Source: AC-56 sp963798705
Lineage (GTDB): Bacteria > Actinomycetota > Thermoleophilia > Solirubrobacterales > 70-9
Reading direction: 5' to 3'
Assembly: GCA_963798705.1 (NCBI GenBank)
Contig: CAWCTW010000005.1
Location: 930,001-994,000 of the forward strand
Length of the DNA stretch: 64,000 nucleotides
Within the stretch, counting starts at the first letter, position 1; every line of letters starts with the position of its first letter. Under the pieces are notes generated by a model, which was given only the letters and a program-made list of their open reading frames with translations, had not been told where the DNA came from and made no database searches. Made by a program: the position numbers and the translations under genes. Shown one piece after another: positions 42,472-51,113 of the stretch.

Positions 42472-45180
42472 CTAGGCACCCGCTCCCGCGTAGGCGCTGG
42501 GCCAAGGCCGTGCCGGCGGGGCCACCTCGACGCGAACCCGGGCGTCCACGGCGATGGCTCCCGCCGGTGTCGCGACGACCGGATTCAGATCGAGCTCGGC
42601 TATCTCGCGGTGGGCCTCGACCATCGCGCTGATTCGCAGCACCGCTTCCTCCAGTGCCGCCACGTCGACGGGGGTAGCCCCTCGGTAGCCGGTGAGCAGC
42701 GGATAGGTGGCAAGCGAACGGAGCATCTCGGACGCGTCCTCCCGTGAGACCGGGCTGATCCGGGCTGAGACGTCCTTGAGAAGCTCGGCTTGAACGCCTC
42801 CGGCCCCACATGCGACGACGGGGCCGAAGAGCGCATCGCCGACCACCCCGATGATCATCTCGACCCCGGACTCGACCATGCTCTGGACCATGAACGCCTC
42901 GCGCTCGATGCCCGCACGCGCCAAGGCCTCATCCATCTCGACCGCTGCCCACGAGACGTCGGCGCCGCCCTCGAGACCGGTGCGCACCGCGCCGAGCTCG
43001 GACTTGTGAAGCAATTGCGCTCCGGTTGCCTTCAGAGCGACGCGTCCGTGCAGGCGATCGGCGATGTGCCCAGCGGCCACCGGATCCGCGGCCAACTCCC
43101 ACTCGGCGACGGTGACGCCATAACAGTTCATGAGCCGCATCACCTCCGGGGCCGCAAGCCAGCCGGCACCACGGCCAAGCCCGTCGGCGATGATCGCGGC
43201 TGCCTCGTCCGCCCGGATGTCGGCGAAGGCGGGGGGATCGCAGTGTGGGCGCTCGCGCCAATGCACGTGACGCATCACGCGTGCCAGCGCACGCGCCGCA
43301 TCCTCGGGGTAGAGGTAGGTCGGAACGTCCCCGCCACGAGCCATCGCCCGGTGATCGCGCTCCGACATGAACACCGCCTGCACCGGCACCTCGCGGGGCA
43401 GCTCGTCGATTGCCTCGCGGACCGCCGCCGCCACGTCCTCGGCCTGCGTCAGCAGCGGACGAACGAAGATCACGATCAGTGAATCCACCCCGTCCCACCC
43501 GGCGATGGCCGCGATCGCACGCCGATATTGCTCCGCGGAGGCTGTGGCGATCATGTCCACCGGGTTGCCGAGGCCGGCCTCCGGCGCCAGGAAGCTCCGG
43601 AGTTCCCCCTGTAAGCCGTCGGGCAACGGCGGGATCTCCAGGCCGGCCGCCTCGCACGCGTCCGCGCACATGATTCCCGGCCCGCCTGCGTTGGTGACAA
43701 TCGCCACCCGAGGCCCCCCCGGAAGCGGTTGGTTCGCGAGCAATGAGGCAACGTCGAGAAGGTCCGCCAGGGTGTCGGTCCGCGTCACGCCGGCCTGCTC
43801 GAACAGCGCGTCCACCGTTACCTCGGACGCCGCCAGCAATGCGCCCGTGTGCGAGGTGGTCGCGCGAGCGCCCGCCCGCGATCGGCCGCTCTTGACGACC
43901 GCTACGGGCTTTTGGCGACTGACCCTACGTGCGACCCGGGAGAAGCGCCGCGGATCGCTGAACGACTCGATGTACAGCAGGGCGACGTCGGTCTCCGGGT
44001 CCTCCTCCCAGTATTCGAGGAGGTCATTCCCGGTGATATCGGCGCGGTTGCCGATCGACGCGAACGACGACAGGCCCATGCTGCGGTCGCCCGCCAGATC
44101 GATGAACGCCAGACCAAGCGCCCCGCTCTGCGACAGAAACCCCACGTTTCCGGCGGGTGGCATCGCGGGCGCGAAGGTGGCGTTGAGGCGCGCCTCCGAG
44201 CTTGTGTTCAGGATGCCGAGGCAATTGGGCCCGATCAGCCGCATGCCCGAGCTGCGGCAGATCTCGAGGAGCTCGCGCTGACGCTTCTGTCCCTCGGGTC
44301 CGACCTCGGCGAATCCCGCCGAGACGACGACCAACGACGTGATGGACTTCTCCGCGCATTCGCGCGCGACCTCAGGCACCGCGGTGCTCGGGACGGCGAT
44401 CACCGCCAGATCGACGTCGCCGGGAACGTCGATGACGCTCGGGTAGGAGCGGACCGACTGGATCACGTCCGCAGCCGGGTTCACGGGATAGACGACCCCC
44501 TCGAACCCGGTTTCGAGCAGGTTGTGGAAGATCTCGCCCCCCACGGTCCCCCGGCTGCGGGAGGCCCCGATCACGGCCACCGCCTGCGGCCGGAGAAAGC
44601 GCCGGACAGCGGCCGCCGCGGCAATGCGATCGCGATTTTCGAAGCTCTCGCGCGCCTCGGGCGAGAGCGACGTGGGGAGCTCTAAGTGGATGGAACCGGG
44701 CGACGAGGAGATCTCGACGGGAAAGCCGGACTCGCGAAAGACCTCGACCATGCGGTGGTTGTTCGGGAGGACCTCCGCCTCGAACAGGCCGATCCCGGCA
44801 TCGGAGGCGGCCTCTGCGAGATGAGCGAGCAGGATGGTGCCCAGACCCTTGCCCTGGAGCTCGTCCGCGACCGCGAACGCCACCTCCGCGCGCCCGTCCC
44901 CACCGGCGACGTAGGACGCGTTTCCCACCACCGTTCCGTCGCGCCCCCGGAGGGCGAGGAGACCGTAACGCGTCGTGTAGTCGACATCGCTCGCCCAATC
45001 TGCAGCCTGCTCGAGGTTCGCCGCGCCGGAGAAGAACCGAAACGCCCGTGAATCGTCGGACAGCTCGCCCAGGAAGGCCCGGAGGGCCCGCCGGTCCGCC
45101 GAGCGCACCGGCCGCACCCGAATCGTCGATCCGTCTCGCAGCGCAACATCCGCCTTCCGCTGCTCCGGATACGCGGCCAT
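42472..45180 (-). CDS. GNAT acetyltransferase fused to ADP-forming acyl-CoA synthetase-like domains (Pat/acetyl-CoA ligase type)
   Basis: A 902-aa protein. Residues 15-170 are a GNAT domain with the acetyl-CoA loop (ELQGKGLGTILLAHL). Residues 195-330 are a CoA-binding Rossmann domain (AVAVIGASRSRGTVGGEIFHNLL). Residues 345-500 are a succinyl-CoA-synthetase-like flavodoxin domain with the phosphorylatable H444 in TSHTGALLA. The last 220 residues are ATP-grasp. This order (GNAT first) is a known variant of protein lysine acetyltransferases (Pat-like). Because the His is retained, an active acyl-CoA synthetase is also possible. It converges with the formate channel gene, 61 bp away. Confidence 0.88.
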   Translation of the reverse strand: MAAYPEQRKADVALRDGSTIRVRPVRSADRRALRAFLGELSDDSRAFRFFSGAANLEQAADWASDVDYTTRYGLLALRGRDGTVVGNASYVAGGDGRAEVAFAVADELQGKGLGTILLAHLAEAASDAGIGLFEAEVLPNNHRMVEVFRESGFPVEISSSPGSIHLELPTSLSPEARESFENRDRIAAAAAVRRFLRPQAVAVIGASRSRGTVGGEIFHNLLETGFEGVVYPVNPAADVIQSVRSYPSVIDVPGDVDLAVIAVPSTAVPEVARECAEKSITSLVVVSAGFAEVGPEGQKRQRELLEICRSSGMRLIGPNCLGILNTSSEARLNATFAPAMPPAGNVGFLSQSGALGLAFIDLAGDRSMGLSSFASIGNRADITGNDLLEYWEEDPETDVALLYIESFSDPRRFSRVARRVSRQKPVAVVKSGRSRAGARATTSHTGALLAASEVTVDALFEQAGVTRTDTLADLLDVASLLANQPLPGGPRVAIVTNAGGPGIMCADACEAAGLEIPPLPDGLQGELRSFLAPEAGLGNPVDMIATASAEQYRRAIAAIAGWDGVDSLIVIFVRPLLTQAEDVAAAVREAIDELPREVPVQAVFMSERDHRAMARGGDVPTYLYPEDAARALARVMRHVHWRERPHCDPPAFADIRADEAAAIIADGLGRGAGWLAAPEVMRLMNCYGVTVAEWELAADPVAAGHIADRLHGRVALKATGAQLLHKSELGAVRTGLEGGADVSWAAVEMDEALARAGIEREAFMVQSMVESGVEMIIGVVGDALFGPVVACGAGGVQAELLKDVSARISPVSREDASEMLRSLATYPLLTGYRGATPVDVAALEEAVLRISAMVEAHREIAELDLNPVVATPAGAIAVDARVRVEVAPPARPWPSAYAGAGA

Positions 45181-45329
45181 CTCAGCTCAAGCGGGTGATC
45201 AGCATGGCGCCTCCGTCGTCGAGTCGCCCGCCCGCCCCATCGCGTTCTCACCCATGACCGATGGATCCTAGGGCGATCCACCGAATGAACGGGAGCAGGC
45301 CGAGCGATTGCGAGATGACCGGCGCCGTA

Positions 45330-46154
45330 TCAGGCGAGCCCCGGCGGCTGCGTGAGCGAGAGGGTGGCGCCCTGGGGATCGGCGACGACCGCCTGTCGCA
45401 TACCTACATTCGGAACGTCGTAGGGGCCGCTGATCACCTCGCCGCCCAGCCGCTTCGCCTTGTCCGCCGCCTCGTCGACGTTCCCGATCCAGAAATCGAC
45501 GCTCCATCCGGGTGACGCGGCGGCGCCGTCACCGCCGGTCGGAAGCATGGTCCCGATCACGTCGCGGGCGACGGGTTGCTGCGGCTCGCCGCCCACGTAG
45601 CCGGGGAGCTTCCAAAGCGTCATCTGCGCGTCGCCGACATCAAAGCTCTCGCTCTCCCAGTTGAACACCGCCCCGTAGAAACGCCTGCAGGCCTCCGGGT
45701 CGGGTGTGTGGAGTGCGCTCATCGCCCAGGCGCCCGGTTCGTTGACGAGTTGTGCGCCCCCGCGCGCCCTGGGCTCCCAGAGGCAGAAGACGGCTCCCGA
45801 CGGATCGGCGACGACCGCCTGCCGTCCGCCCCCCGGGGAGTCGAACGGCTCGCCGATCACGGTGCCGCCTGCCGCGCCAACCCTGGCCGCCGCGTCATCC
45901 GCGCCGTCCACCCAGACGTGTGTGGTCCAGACCGCGGACGAAGGCGCCGGGGCGCCGTGCTGGGAGACGATCGCGGCGACTTCGCGGTCGCGCAGCCGGC
46001 ACACGAAGTAGTCGCCGGGATCGTCAGCGGCCATCAGGTTCTCGGTCCCCCAGCCGAACAACTCGCTGTAGAAGGCCGCCGCGGCAGGGGGGTCCGGGTA
46101 GACGCCCTGGACCCGGCACGGGACGCCAGGCTCGAATCCGTCGCGCTCGCTCAT
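45330..46154 (-). CDS. VOC family protein with two glyoxalase-like domains
   Basis: A 274-aa protein of two tandem VOC modules (residues about 10-130 and 145-270). Each has the FYxxLFGW / FYGAVFNW pattern and a QAVVADPxGAxxxL ending. The two halves are internal duplicates typical of bleomycin-resistance/dioxygenase-like proteins with hydroxylase-type annotation. ATG 46154 has GGGAAG 7 nt upstream; the open frame to 46409 crosses the divergent promoter and is unlikely. It is divergent from the HxlR regulator, which probably controls it. The ligand is unknown. Confidence 0.85.
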   Translation of the reverse strand: MSERDGFEPGVPCRVQGVYPDPPAAAAFYSELFGWGTENLMAADDPGDYFVCRLRDREVAAIVSQHGAPAPSSAVWTTHVWVDGADDAAARVGAAGGTVIGEPFDSPGGGRQAVVADPSGAVFCLWEPRARGGAQLVNEPGAWAMSALHTPDPEACRRFYGAVFNWESESFDVGDAQMTLWKLPGYVGGEPQQPVARDVIGTMLPTGGDGAAASPGWSVDFWIGNVDEAADKAKRLGGEVISGPYDVPNVGMRQAVVADPQGATLSLTQPPGLA

Positions 46155-46277
46155 CGACGCGCTTCCCGAGCGGCTTCCCACATGCCCTGAGCCACGACAT
46201 CCGGAAGGTTCCATCCCACTCTCCTTTGCTCGTCTGACCGCCGTTCTCGTATACAGGGCGCCCACCGTAGCATGAAA

Positions 46278-46327
46278 TCCTAATATAGGACTACTGGGTT
46301 GTTTTTCTGAATCACATGAGCTAGGCT
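46278..46327 (+). promoter_or_regulatory. HxlR-gene promoter with adjacent TCCTA-ATA-TAGGA operator
   Basis: TTGTTT (46299-46304), a 17-nt spacer and TAGGCT (46322-46327) form a good -35/-10 pair. GACAGC then leads straight to the GTG start at 46334, a leaderless arrangement. TCCTAATATAGGA at 46278-46290 is a 5-3-5 palindrome just upstream of the -35 box and in the path of the divergent VOC promoter. HxlR proteins bind such short AT-rich dyads, so autoregulation plus VOC control is likely. Confidence 0.6.
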
Positions 46328-46333
46328 GACAGC

Positions 46334-46981
46334 GTGACACGGACGCGACCACACCGCGACGGCTGCGGGATCGCGCACGCCTCCGAGCTGCTCGGCCAGC
46401 GGTGGTCATTGCTGGTGATCAGGGAGCTCCTGCTCGGACCGAAGCGCTTCACGGACCTGCGGACGGGGATCTCCGGGGTGAGCCCGAACGTGCTCGGACA
46501 GCGTCTTCGGGACCTCGAGAGCTCGGGCATCGTGCGCAGGCGACAGCTCCCACCCCCCGCCGCCGCGCAGGTGTACGAGCTGACCGAGTGGGGAGCCCAG
46601 CTCGAGCCGGCCGTGCTGGCCATGGGGCGCTGGGCCAGCAAGTCGCCCAGGTTGCCCGTCGATGCCGAAATGGGACCCGACTCGATCGTGCTCGCCATGA
46701 AATCGACCTTCGACCCCGCCGCGGCGGATGGGCTGGATGCGACCTACGAGCTCGTTCTGGGCGACCTGCCGTTCCGAATCGTCGTCGCGGACGGTCGATT
46801 CGACGCGCGTCGGGGCGAGGCTGACCGGCCGGACGCCACCCTTCGCACCGACGCCGACACCATGACCGCGCTGGTGTTCGGCGGCCGATCCCTCACCGCC
46901 GCGCTTCGCGCCGGCGACCTCGCGATCGAGGGAAGCAAGTCGGCCGCGACGCGACTCGTCCGCCTCCTCGCCAACCCGTAG
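46334..46981 (+). CDS. HxlR family transcriptional regulator with C-terminal SCP2-like domain
   Basis: A 215-aa protein. Residues 8-105 form the HxlR winged helix (CGIAHASELLGQRWSLLVIRELLLGPKRFTDLRTGISGVSPNVLGQRLRDLESSGIV). Residues 115-215 resemble a sterol-carrier (SCP2)-like ligand domain, a known partner in actinobacterial HxlR proteins. The first conserved Cys (C11) is the redox or aldehyde-sensing position in HxlR proteins. It starts at a leaderless GTG and is divergent from the two-domain VOC gene. Confidence 0.88.
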   Translation: MTRTRPHRDGCGIAHASELLGQRWSLLVIRELLLGPKRFTDLRTGISGVSPNVLGQRLRDLESSGIVRRRQLPPPAAAQVYELTEWGAQLEPAVLAMGRWASKSPRLPVDAEMGPDSIVLAMKSTFDPAAADGLDATYELVLGDLPFRIVVADGRFDARRGEADRPDATLRTDADTMTALVFGGRSLTAALRAGDLAIEGSKSAATRLVRLLANP

Positions 46982-47079
46982 GCCGGGCGACGAGAAAACG
47001 GACACCCGGCGCACCGAGCTCGCGCCTCCCGCGACGCAAGCCGCGTTGCAGAGCCTTGCCGAGCAATGCCGCAATCGCG

Positions 47080-48912
47080 ATGATGGAACGCTTGCGCTCG
47101 TCGTCCCCAAGCCCGTTGGCTAGCGCGCCACTGAGCAGGCGCCGCGCGCGGCGCCTGTCGCTCGCCCTACTCGCCGCCATGGTCGTCGTCGGGCCTACGG
47201 CGATCGCTCTGGCATCCACCGTTCCCGCCCAAGACGGCCCCGGAGCGGCGGCGTCCACTCCGCAGACGACGATCGACGGCGGGCCGAGCGGCCCGACGGC
47301 GACCGCCAGCCCCTCGTTCTCCTTCTCCTCGCCCCAGGGAGCCGCGGTTCGGTTCGGATGCCGCCTGGACGCCGCCGGATTCCTGCCGTGCGAGTCGCCG
47401 CAGACCCTGGACGACCTTCCCGACGGCACCCACACGTTCTACGTTCGCGCCGGCGACGGTGTCGGCCACCACGATCCGACCCCCGCGTCCGCCACGTTCG
47501 TCGTCGACACGGAGCCGCCGGCGGCGTCGATCGACTCGGGACCGTCGGGCCCTACCGACGACCCCCGGCCCGCCTTCGACTTCTCCTCGCCCGAGGGTTC
47601 GGCAGCGTTCAGCTGTTCGCTGCTCGCCGCCGGAGAGCAGGTCTTCGGGCCGTGCTCGGGCGTCGGCACGGACCAGCCGGCCTCGGACCTGGCTGACGGC
47701 TCCTACACGTTCACGGTTCAGACGACCGACGAAGCGGGCAACGCGAGCGCGGTGGCCCGGGACTTCGCCGTCGATACCCAGGCCCCCACCGTGTCGGTCG
47801 AGTCCGGGCCCACCGGGTCCACGGACGATCCGCGCCCGACCTTCGCCTTCGCCTCTCCCGACGCCACGGCGGCCTTCGCGTGCTCGATCGACACCGGGCA
47901 CGCCGACTTCGGCCCCTGCTCCGGAGATCTGACCGACGAACCCGCATCCGGGCTCGGGCCCGATGACTACACGTTCCGCGTCCAGGCGACCGATCCGGCC
48001 GGCAACGCGACCGTCGCGACGCGCGAGTTCGAGGTGCAGGACCCGGAGGCCGAGGCGAAGGGCTCGTTCAAAAGCAGCGCGCCACAGCCCGTCCCGGCCT
48101 GGTACATGACCGCCAGGGGCAGGGGCGACTTGAAGCGCCAGGCTCGAAACGACGCCTGCGCCTTCGCGCGGCGGCAGCCCAACCGCACCCGCGTGCTGCT
48201 CATGGACTTCGGCAAGGCCGACAAGCACCACGGCGAGTTCGGCGCGCGGCTGCGGTCGGGGAGCCATTTCTCGAACCAGGAGATCCTCGCCGCTCTGAAG
48301 TCGGCGGCCGACTCCTACCGGAGCAACGGGCGCTGCTACAGCCGCGGCTCGGTGCGCATCACCTACGGCAACACCAACAACATGCCCAACTGGCTGTCGC
48401 GCAAGAAGGTCCGCAAGGCGGGCCGCAAGCAGGCGATGATGGCCAACCGGCTGTCCAAGTACGCCCGGAGGAAGGGGCGTCACTACCGGCACACCGGCGT
48501 GGGCGTGGCCGGCGACATCGAGCCGCAATGGAACAAGCCCCGGGTCTCGAAGAGTCTCGTCCACGGGGCGACCGCACACGAGCGCGGCGGCCTCTACTTC
48601 AACTACGGCGCCGCGAGCCAGTGCCCCCCCGAGACCTCCAAGTGCGCGAACAACTGGAGCGTGAGGAACCTGGGTCAGGTCTCCTACGGCGGCGTCAAGC
48701 GGCCCCTGCCCGAGATCTACCGGCCCGTGCACGTGAAGCAGTGGACCAACGTGCGGCGCCGCTGGAACAACCAGCACCGCTACCACCACTTCTGCTTCTA
48801 CGGCGCGACCGCGACGCCGGGGTTCCCGCTCTCCAACCGCAAGGGATGGGCGAGGCTCGACGCCAACAACCGGTGCGTCAAGGCCGAGCTGGTCAACATC
48901 CGGGAGCAATGA
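47080..48912 (+). CDS. Secreted protein with three Ig-like repeats and an unrecognised C-terminal domain
   Basis: A protein of about 610 aa. An Arg-rich N-region and hydrophobic core (RRLSLALLAAMVVVGPTAIALA) form a Sec signal. Three Ig-like repeats of about 88 residues follow, each opening with S/D-GPSGPT and FxFSSP and containing a Cys pair, then YTFxVQATDxAGN. The last 280 residues are basic and include WYMTARGRGDLKRQARNDAC, VLLMDFGKAD, GNTNNMPNW, HTGVGVAGDIEPQW and several Cys. I do not recognise this domain. MDFG, GDIE and the Trp-rich ends could suit a glycosidase-like fold, which is speculative. ATG 47080 is a choice among 47056 (TTG), 47080 and 47083. A lipoprotein gene overlaps its stop. 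Confidence 0.75.
   Translation: MMERLRSSSPSPLASAPLSRRRARRLSLALLAAMVVVGPTAIALASTVPAQDGPGAAASTPQTTIDGGPSGPTATASPSFSFSSPQGAAVRFGCRLDAAGFLPCESPQTLDDLPDGTHTFYVRAGDGVGHHDPTPASATFVVDTEPPAASIDSGPSGPTDDPRPAFDFSSPEGSAAFSCSLLAAGEQVFGPCSGVGTDQPASDLADGSYTFTVQTTDEAGNASAVARDFAVDTQAPTVSVESGPTGSTDDPRPTFAFASPDATAAFACSIDTGHADFGPCSGDLTDEPASGLGPDDYTFRVQATDPAGNATVATREFEVQDPEAEAKGSFKSSAPQPVPAWYMTARGRGDLKRQARNDACAFARRQPNRTRVLLMDFGKADKHHGEFGARLRSGSHFSNQEILAALKSAADSYRSNGRCYSRGSVRITYGNTNNMPNWLSRKKVRKAGRKQAMMANRLSKYARRKGRHYRHTGVGVAGDIEPQWNKPRVSKSLVHGATAHERGGLYFNYGAASQCPPETSKCANNWSVRNLGQVSYGGVKRPLPEIYRPVHVKQWTNVRRRWNNQHRYHHFCFYGATATPGFPLSNRKGWARLDANNRCVKAELVNIREQ
47266..48050 (+). repeat. Three tandem Ig-like domain repeats, about 264 bp each
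   Basis: Units begin at the codons for TTIDGGPSGPT, ASIDSGPSGPT and VSVESGPTGST. The second and third are most alike (both have TDDPRP, FGPCSG, TDxPAS). The units share the bacterial Ig-like pattern found in cell-surface proteins. The near-identical spacing of the Cys pair suggests a disulfide in each domain. Confidence 0.65.
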
Positions 48913-49562
48913 GGATGCGCTCTACGACGTCGCGCATGCGGCTGGCGGCTGCGGCGATCGGCGCCTGCGCACTGGCCGTCGCCGCGACCGGCTGCGGATC
49001 GGGGAGCGACTCCATCACGAGCTCGACGACCACGAGCGCAAGCGCCCCGGGGGATGCGGCCGCCACTGGAGGTGGCGACAAGGGGACCGGCGGCGGGGCG
49101 GGGCCGGGCGCGCCGCCGAAGCCGCGGAGCTCGAACCCGCGCCCTCGCCACCGCCACCAGGGCCCACCGGGAAGCACGATGCACAACACCTATCCCGGGC
49201 GCATCCTCGGCCACGAGGCGGCGGAGGGAGGCCCGGTGCAGCCGGCGGAGCTTTGGCCCGTGACCAACGGCTGGCAGATCTCCGACCACCGGACGTTCAC
49301 GGCCGTGTACGCGGGCGCGAAACCCGAGCGTCGCTCCACCGGCCGGCTCGTGATCTTTCGCCAGAACTTCGTGCGCGTCACCCAGACCTCCGACCGGGTC
49401 GACGTGCCCGGCGCCGGCCCGCTCGAGATCACGGGCGCACCGCGGGGCCGCAAGCCCCGGACCTCCGCCCAGCGGGACGGCACCCTGCGGTTCACCGGCC
49501 GCAACGGCGCGACGGGAACCCTCCACCTGAAAGGCGACACGGTCACGCTCGGGTCGTCCTGA
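48909..49562 (+). CDS. Small secreted lipoprotein of unknown function
   Basis: A 217-aa protein with a lipoprotein signal (LAVAATGC lipobox). A Ser/Thr/Gly/Pro-rich linker of about 60 residues leads to a compact C-terminal domain (HEAAEGGPVQPAELWPVTNG to the end) predicted to be beta-rich: TGRLVIFRQNFVRVTQTSDRVDVPGAGPLEI, TLRFTGRNGATGTLHLKGDTVTL. Its ATG overlaps the stop of the Ig-repeat gene (ATGA), so the two are translationally coupled and probably work together at the cell surface. An in-frame ATG at 48915 is an alternative start. Confidence 0.75.
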   Translation: MRMRSTTSRMRLAAAAIGACALAVAATGCGSGSDSITSSTTTSASAPGDAAATGGGDKGTGGGAGPGAPPKPRSSNPRPRHRHQGPPGSTMHNTYPGRILGHEAAEGGPVQPAELWPVTNGWQISDHRTFTAVYAGAKPERRSTGRLVIFRQNFVRVTQTSDRVDVPGAGPLEITGAPRGRKPRTSAQRDGTLRFTGRNGATGTLHLKGDTVTLGSS

Positions 49563-49568
49563 TCCGCC

Positions 49569-50399
49569 TCAGCGAACGGGTTGGCCGATCCCCAGGAGGT
49601 TGCCCTCGCTGTCCCTGAACCAGGCCGCGCGCTCGCCGATAGCGCCCTTGCTCGGATAGTTCCCCTGGACCTCCGCGATCCCGTCGACGGTGGTGAGCCC
49701 GGGCAGGTCGTACTCCTCGAAGACCACGCCGCGCTCGCGGAGCTCTCGAACGGTCGCCTCGAGGTCATCCACCTCCCAGCCCATCTGGGTGTGCTCGCCT
49801 GACGGACCCCCCGCGGACTGAAACAGCGCGAAGCTGCCGGCGCTGCCGTGGTACAGAAGCCCACCGGGACGTTCCTCGGCCGGCTCGAGGCCGAGCTTCT
49901 CCGCGTAGAAGCGGCGGGCGCGTGCGAGGTCCTGCGCCGGCAGCCGCGTCGCCACGGCACCCTCCGCGAGCGAGCCCCGGGCGGGTGCGTTCGGGCCGCC
50001 GGCCCCGAGAACCGGCTTGACGTCGAGGACGGGGGTGCCGTCCACCGCCTCCAGGCCCGCGACCAGGACCCGCTCGCCATCGACGGACAGAACCCTCACG
50101 GTGTGCAACCCGACCGGGTTGGGGCGATCCGCGGATCGGGTGCTGAAGACGCCCCGCAGCGGGTTCGCCGAGTCGTCTCGCGGATGCACCCGCAGGACGT
50201 CCCTGCGAGCCCGGTCGAGCCACGTGAGGACGATGACCTCGTCCCCGGGCCGAATGTCGCCGAGACCTTCGAGCACGGAGCGCTCGAACGCCACCCAGGC
50301 GTCGGGGGCGCCCTCCGTCCCCTGCTTGGGCGCCGACGCCGGATCGACGAGGGTCGACTCGACCCTCCCGATCGGCGTCAGCTCGTGGTCCCGCGCCAT
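49569..50399 (-). CDS. TrmO/TsaA-like methyltransferase domain fused to a VOC glyoxalase domain
   Basis: A 276-aa two-domain protein. Residues 1-135 match TsaA/TrmO, the SAM-dependent enzyme that N6-methylates t6A37 in tRNA-Thr: LTPIGRVES, EVIVLTWLDRARRDVL, STRSADRPNPVGLHTVRVL, LEAVDGTPVLDVKP. Residues 145-276 are a VOC domain (FYAEKLGLEP, GWEVDDLEATVRELRERGV, WFRDSEGNLLGI). I do not know this fusion as a standard architecture. ATG 50399 follows the reductase stop by 4 bp, suggesting an operon. The TrmO domain lacks the C-terminal extension of the E. coli protein, so activity on tRNA is not certain. Confidence 0.85.
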   Translation of the reverse strand: MARDHELTPIGRVESTLVDPASAPKQGTEGAPDAWVAFERSVLEGLGDIRPGDEVIVLTWLDRARRDVLRVHPRDDSANPLRGVFSTRSADRPNPVGLHTVRVLSVDGERVLVAGLEAVDGTPVLDVKPVLGAGGPNAPARGSLAEGAVATRLPAQDLARARRFYAEKLGLEPAEERPGGLLYHGSAGSFALFQSAGGPSGEHTQMGWEVDDLEATVRELRERGVVFEEYDLPGLTTVDGIAEVQGNYPSKGAIGERAAWFRDSEGNLLGIGQPVR

Positions 50400-50403
50400 C
50401 GGG

Positions 50404-50979
50404 TCAGTCCGCCTTCTCGGCGCGCCGATAGACGGCGATGGACACGCCGTCGCCGACGGTCCGGGAGTCGACGAGGCGCAGGGGCTTCTTGTCACTCATC
50501 TCCCCGAAGAGGCGCTTTCCGGATCCGAGGACGACCGGGAACACCATCAGCCGGAGCTCGTCGACCAGGTCGTTCTCGATCAGCGCCTGAACCAGTGTCG
50601 CGCTGCCGTGCACGGCGACGTCGCCGTCGATCTCGTCCTTCAGCCGCGCGACCTCCTGCGTCAGGTCGCCTTGGATGACGGTCGAGTTGTTCCACTCGGG
50701 GTCCTTCAGCGTCGTGGAGACGACGTACTTCGGCATCCTGTTGAACCTGTCCGCGAACTCACCCTCGCGCGAGGGCCACGCGTCGGCGAATCCCTCGTAG
50801 GTCACCCGGCCCAGCAGCAGCGCCTCGGTCTCGAAAGTCTCGTCGAGCTTGAACCGATCGCCCTCCTCTCCACGGGAGATCTCGAAGCTCCACCCCCCAT
50901 GCTCGAAGCCCTCGGCTCCACCCGGGTCCTCCATGACGCCGTCCAGCGAGACGAACTCGGTTACGACGATTCTTCCCAT
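50404..50979 (-). CDS. Dihydrofolate reductase family (RibD C-terminal-like) protein
   Basis: A 191-aa protein of the RibD_C/DHFR-like superfamily. It begins RIVVTEFVSLDGVMEDPGG, has a LLGRVTYEGFADAWP segment and the NADPH-binding HGSATLVQALIENDLVDELRL stretch, then FPVVLGSGKRLF. Members reduce unknown pteridine or riboflavin-like substrates and are common in actinobacteria. A strong GGAGA ribosome site precedes ATG 50979. It is likely co-transcribed with the TrmO-VOC gene. Confidence 0.9.
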   Translation of the reverse strand: MGRIVVTEFVSLDGVMEDPGGAEGFEHGGWSFEISRGEEGDRFKLDETFETEALLLGRVTYEGFADAWPSREGEFADRFNRMPKYVVSTTLKDPEWNNSTVIQGDLTQEVARLKDEIDGDVAVHGSATLVQALIENDLVDELRLMVFPVVLGSGKRLFGEMSDKKPLRLVDSRTVGDGVSIAVYRRAEKAD

Positions 50980-51113
50980 CTCGGTCTCCTTTCGGTTGGC
51001 CTGTGAATAACAGACCGGCGCGGCCGGCGAAACTCGTCGGTCGGCTCATCGAGGGCTATCCGTTTGGCTTCGGGCTCGTCCATTCGGGTCGCCGCCGGCC
51101 GACGCGGCCAGTT

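Noticed and set aside
47167..48909. 580-codon open frame opposite the Ig-repeat gene
   Set aside because: The plus strand has a signal peptide and three regular repeats; the minus frame has no recognisable feature.
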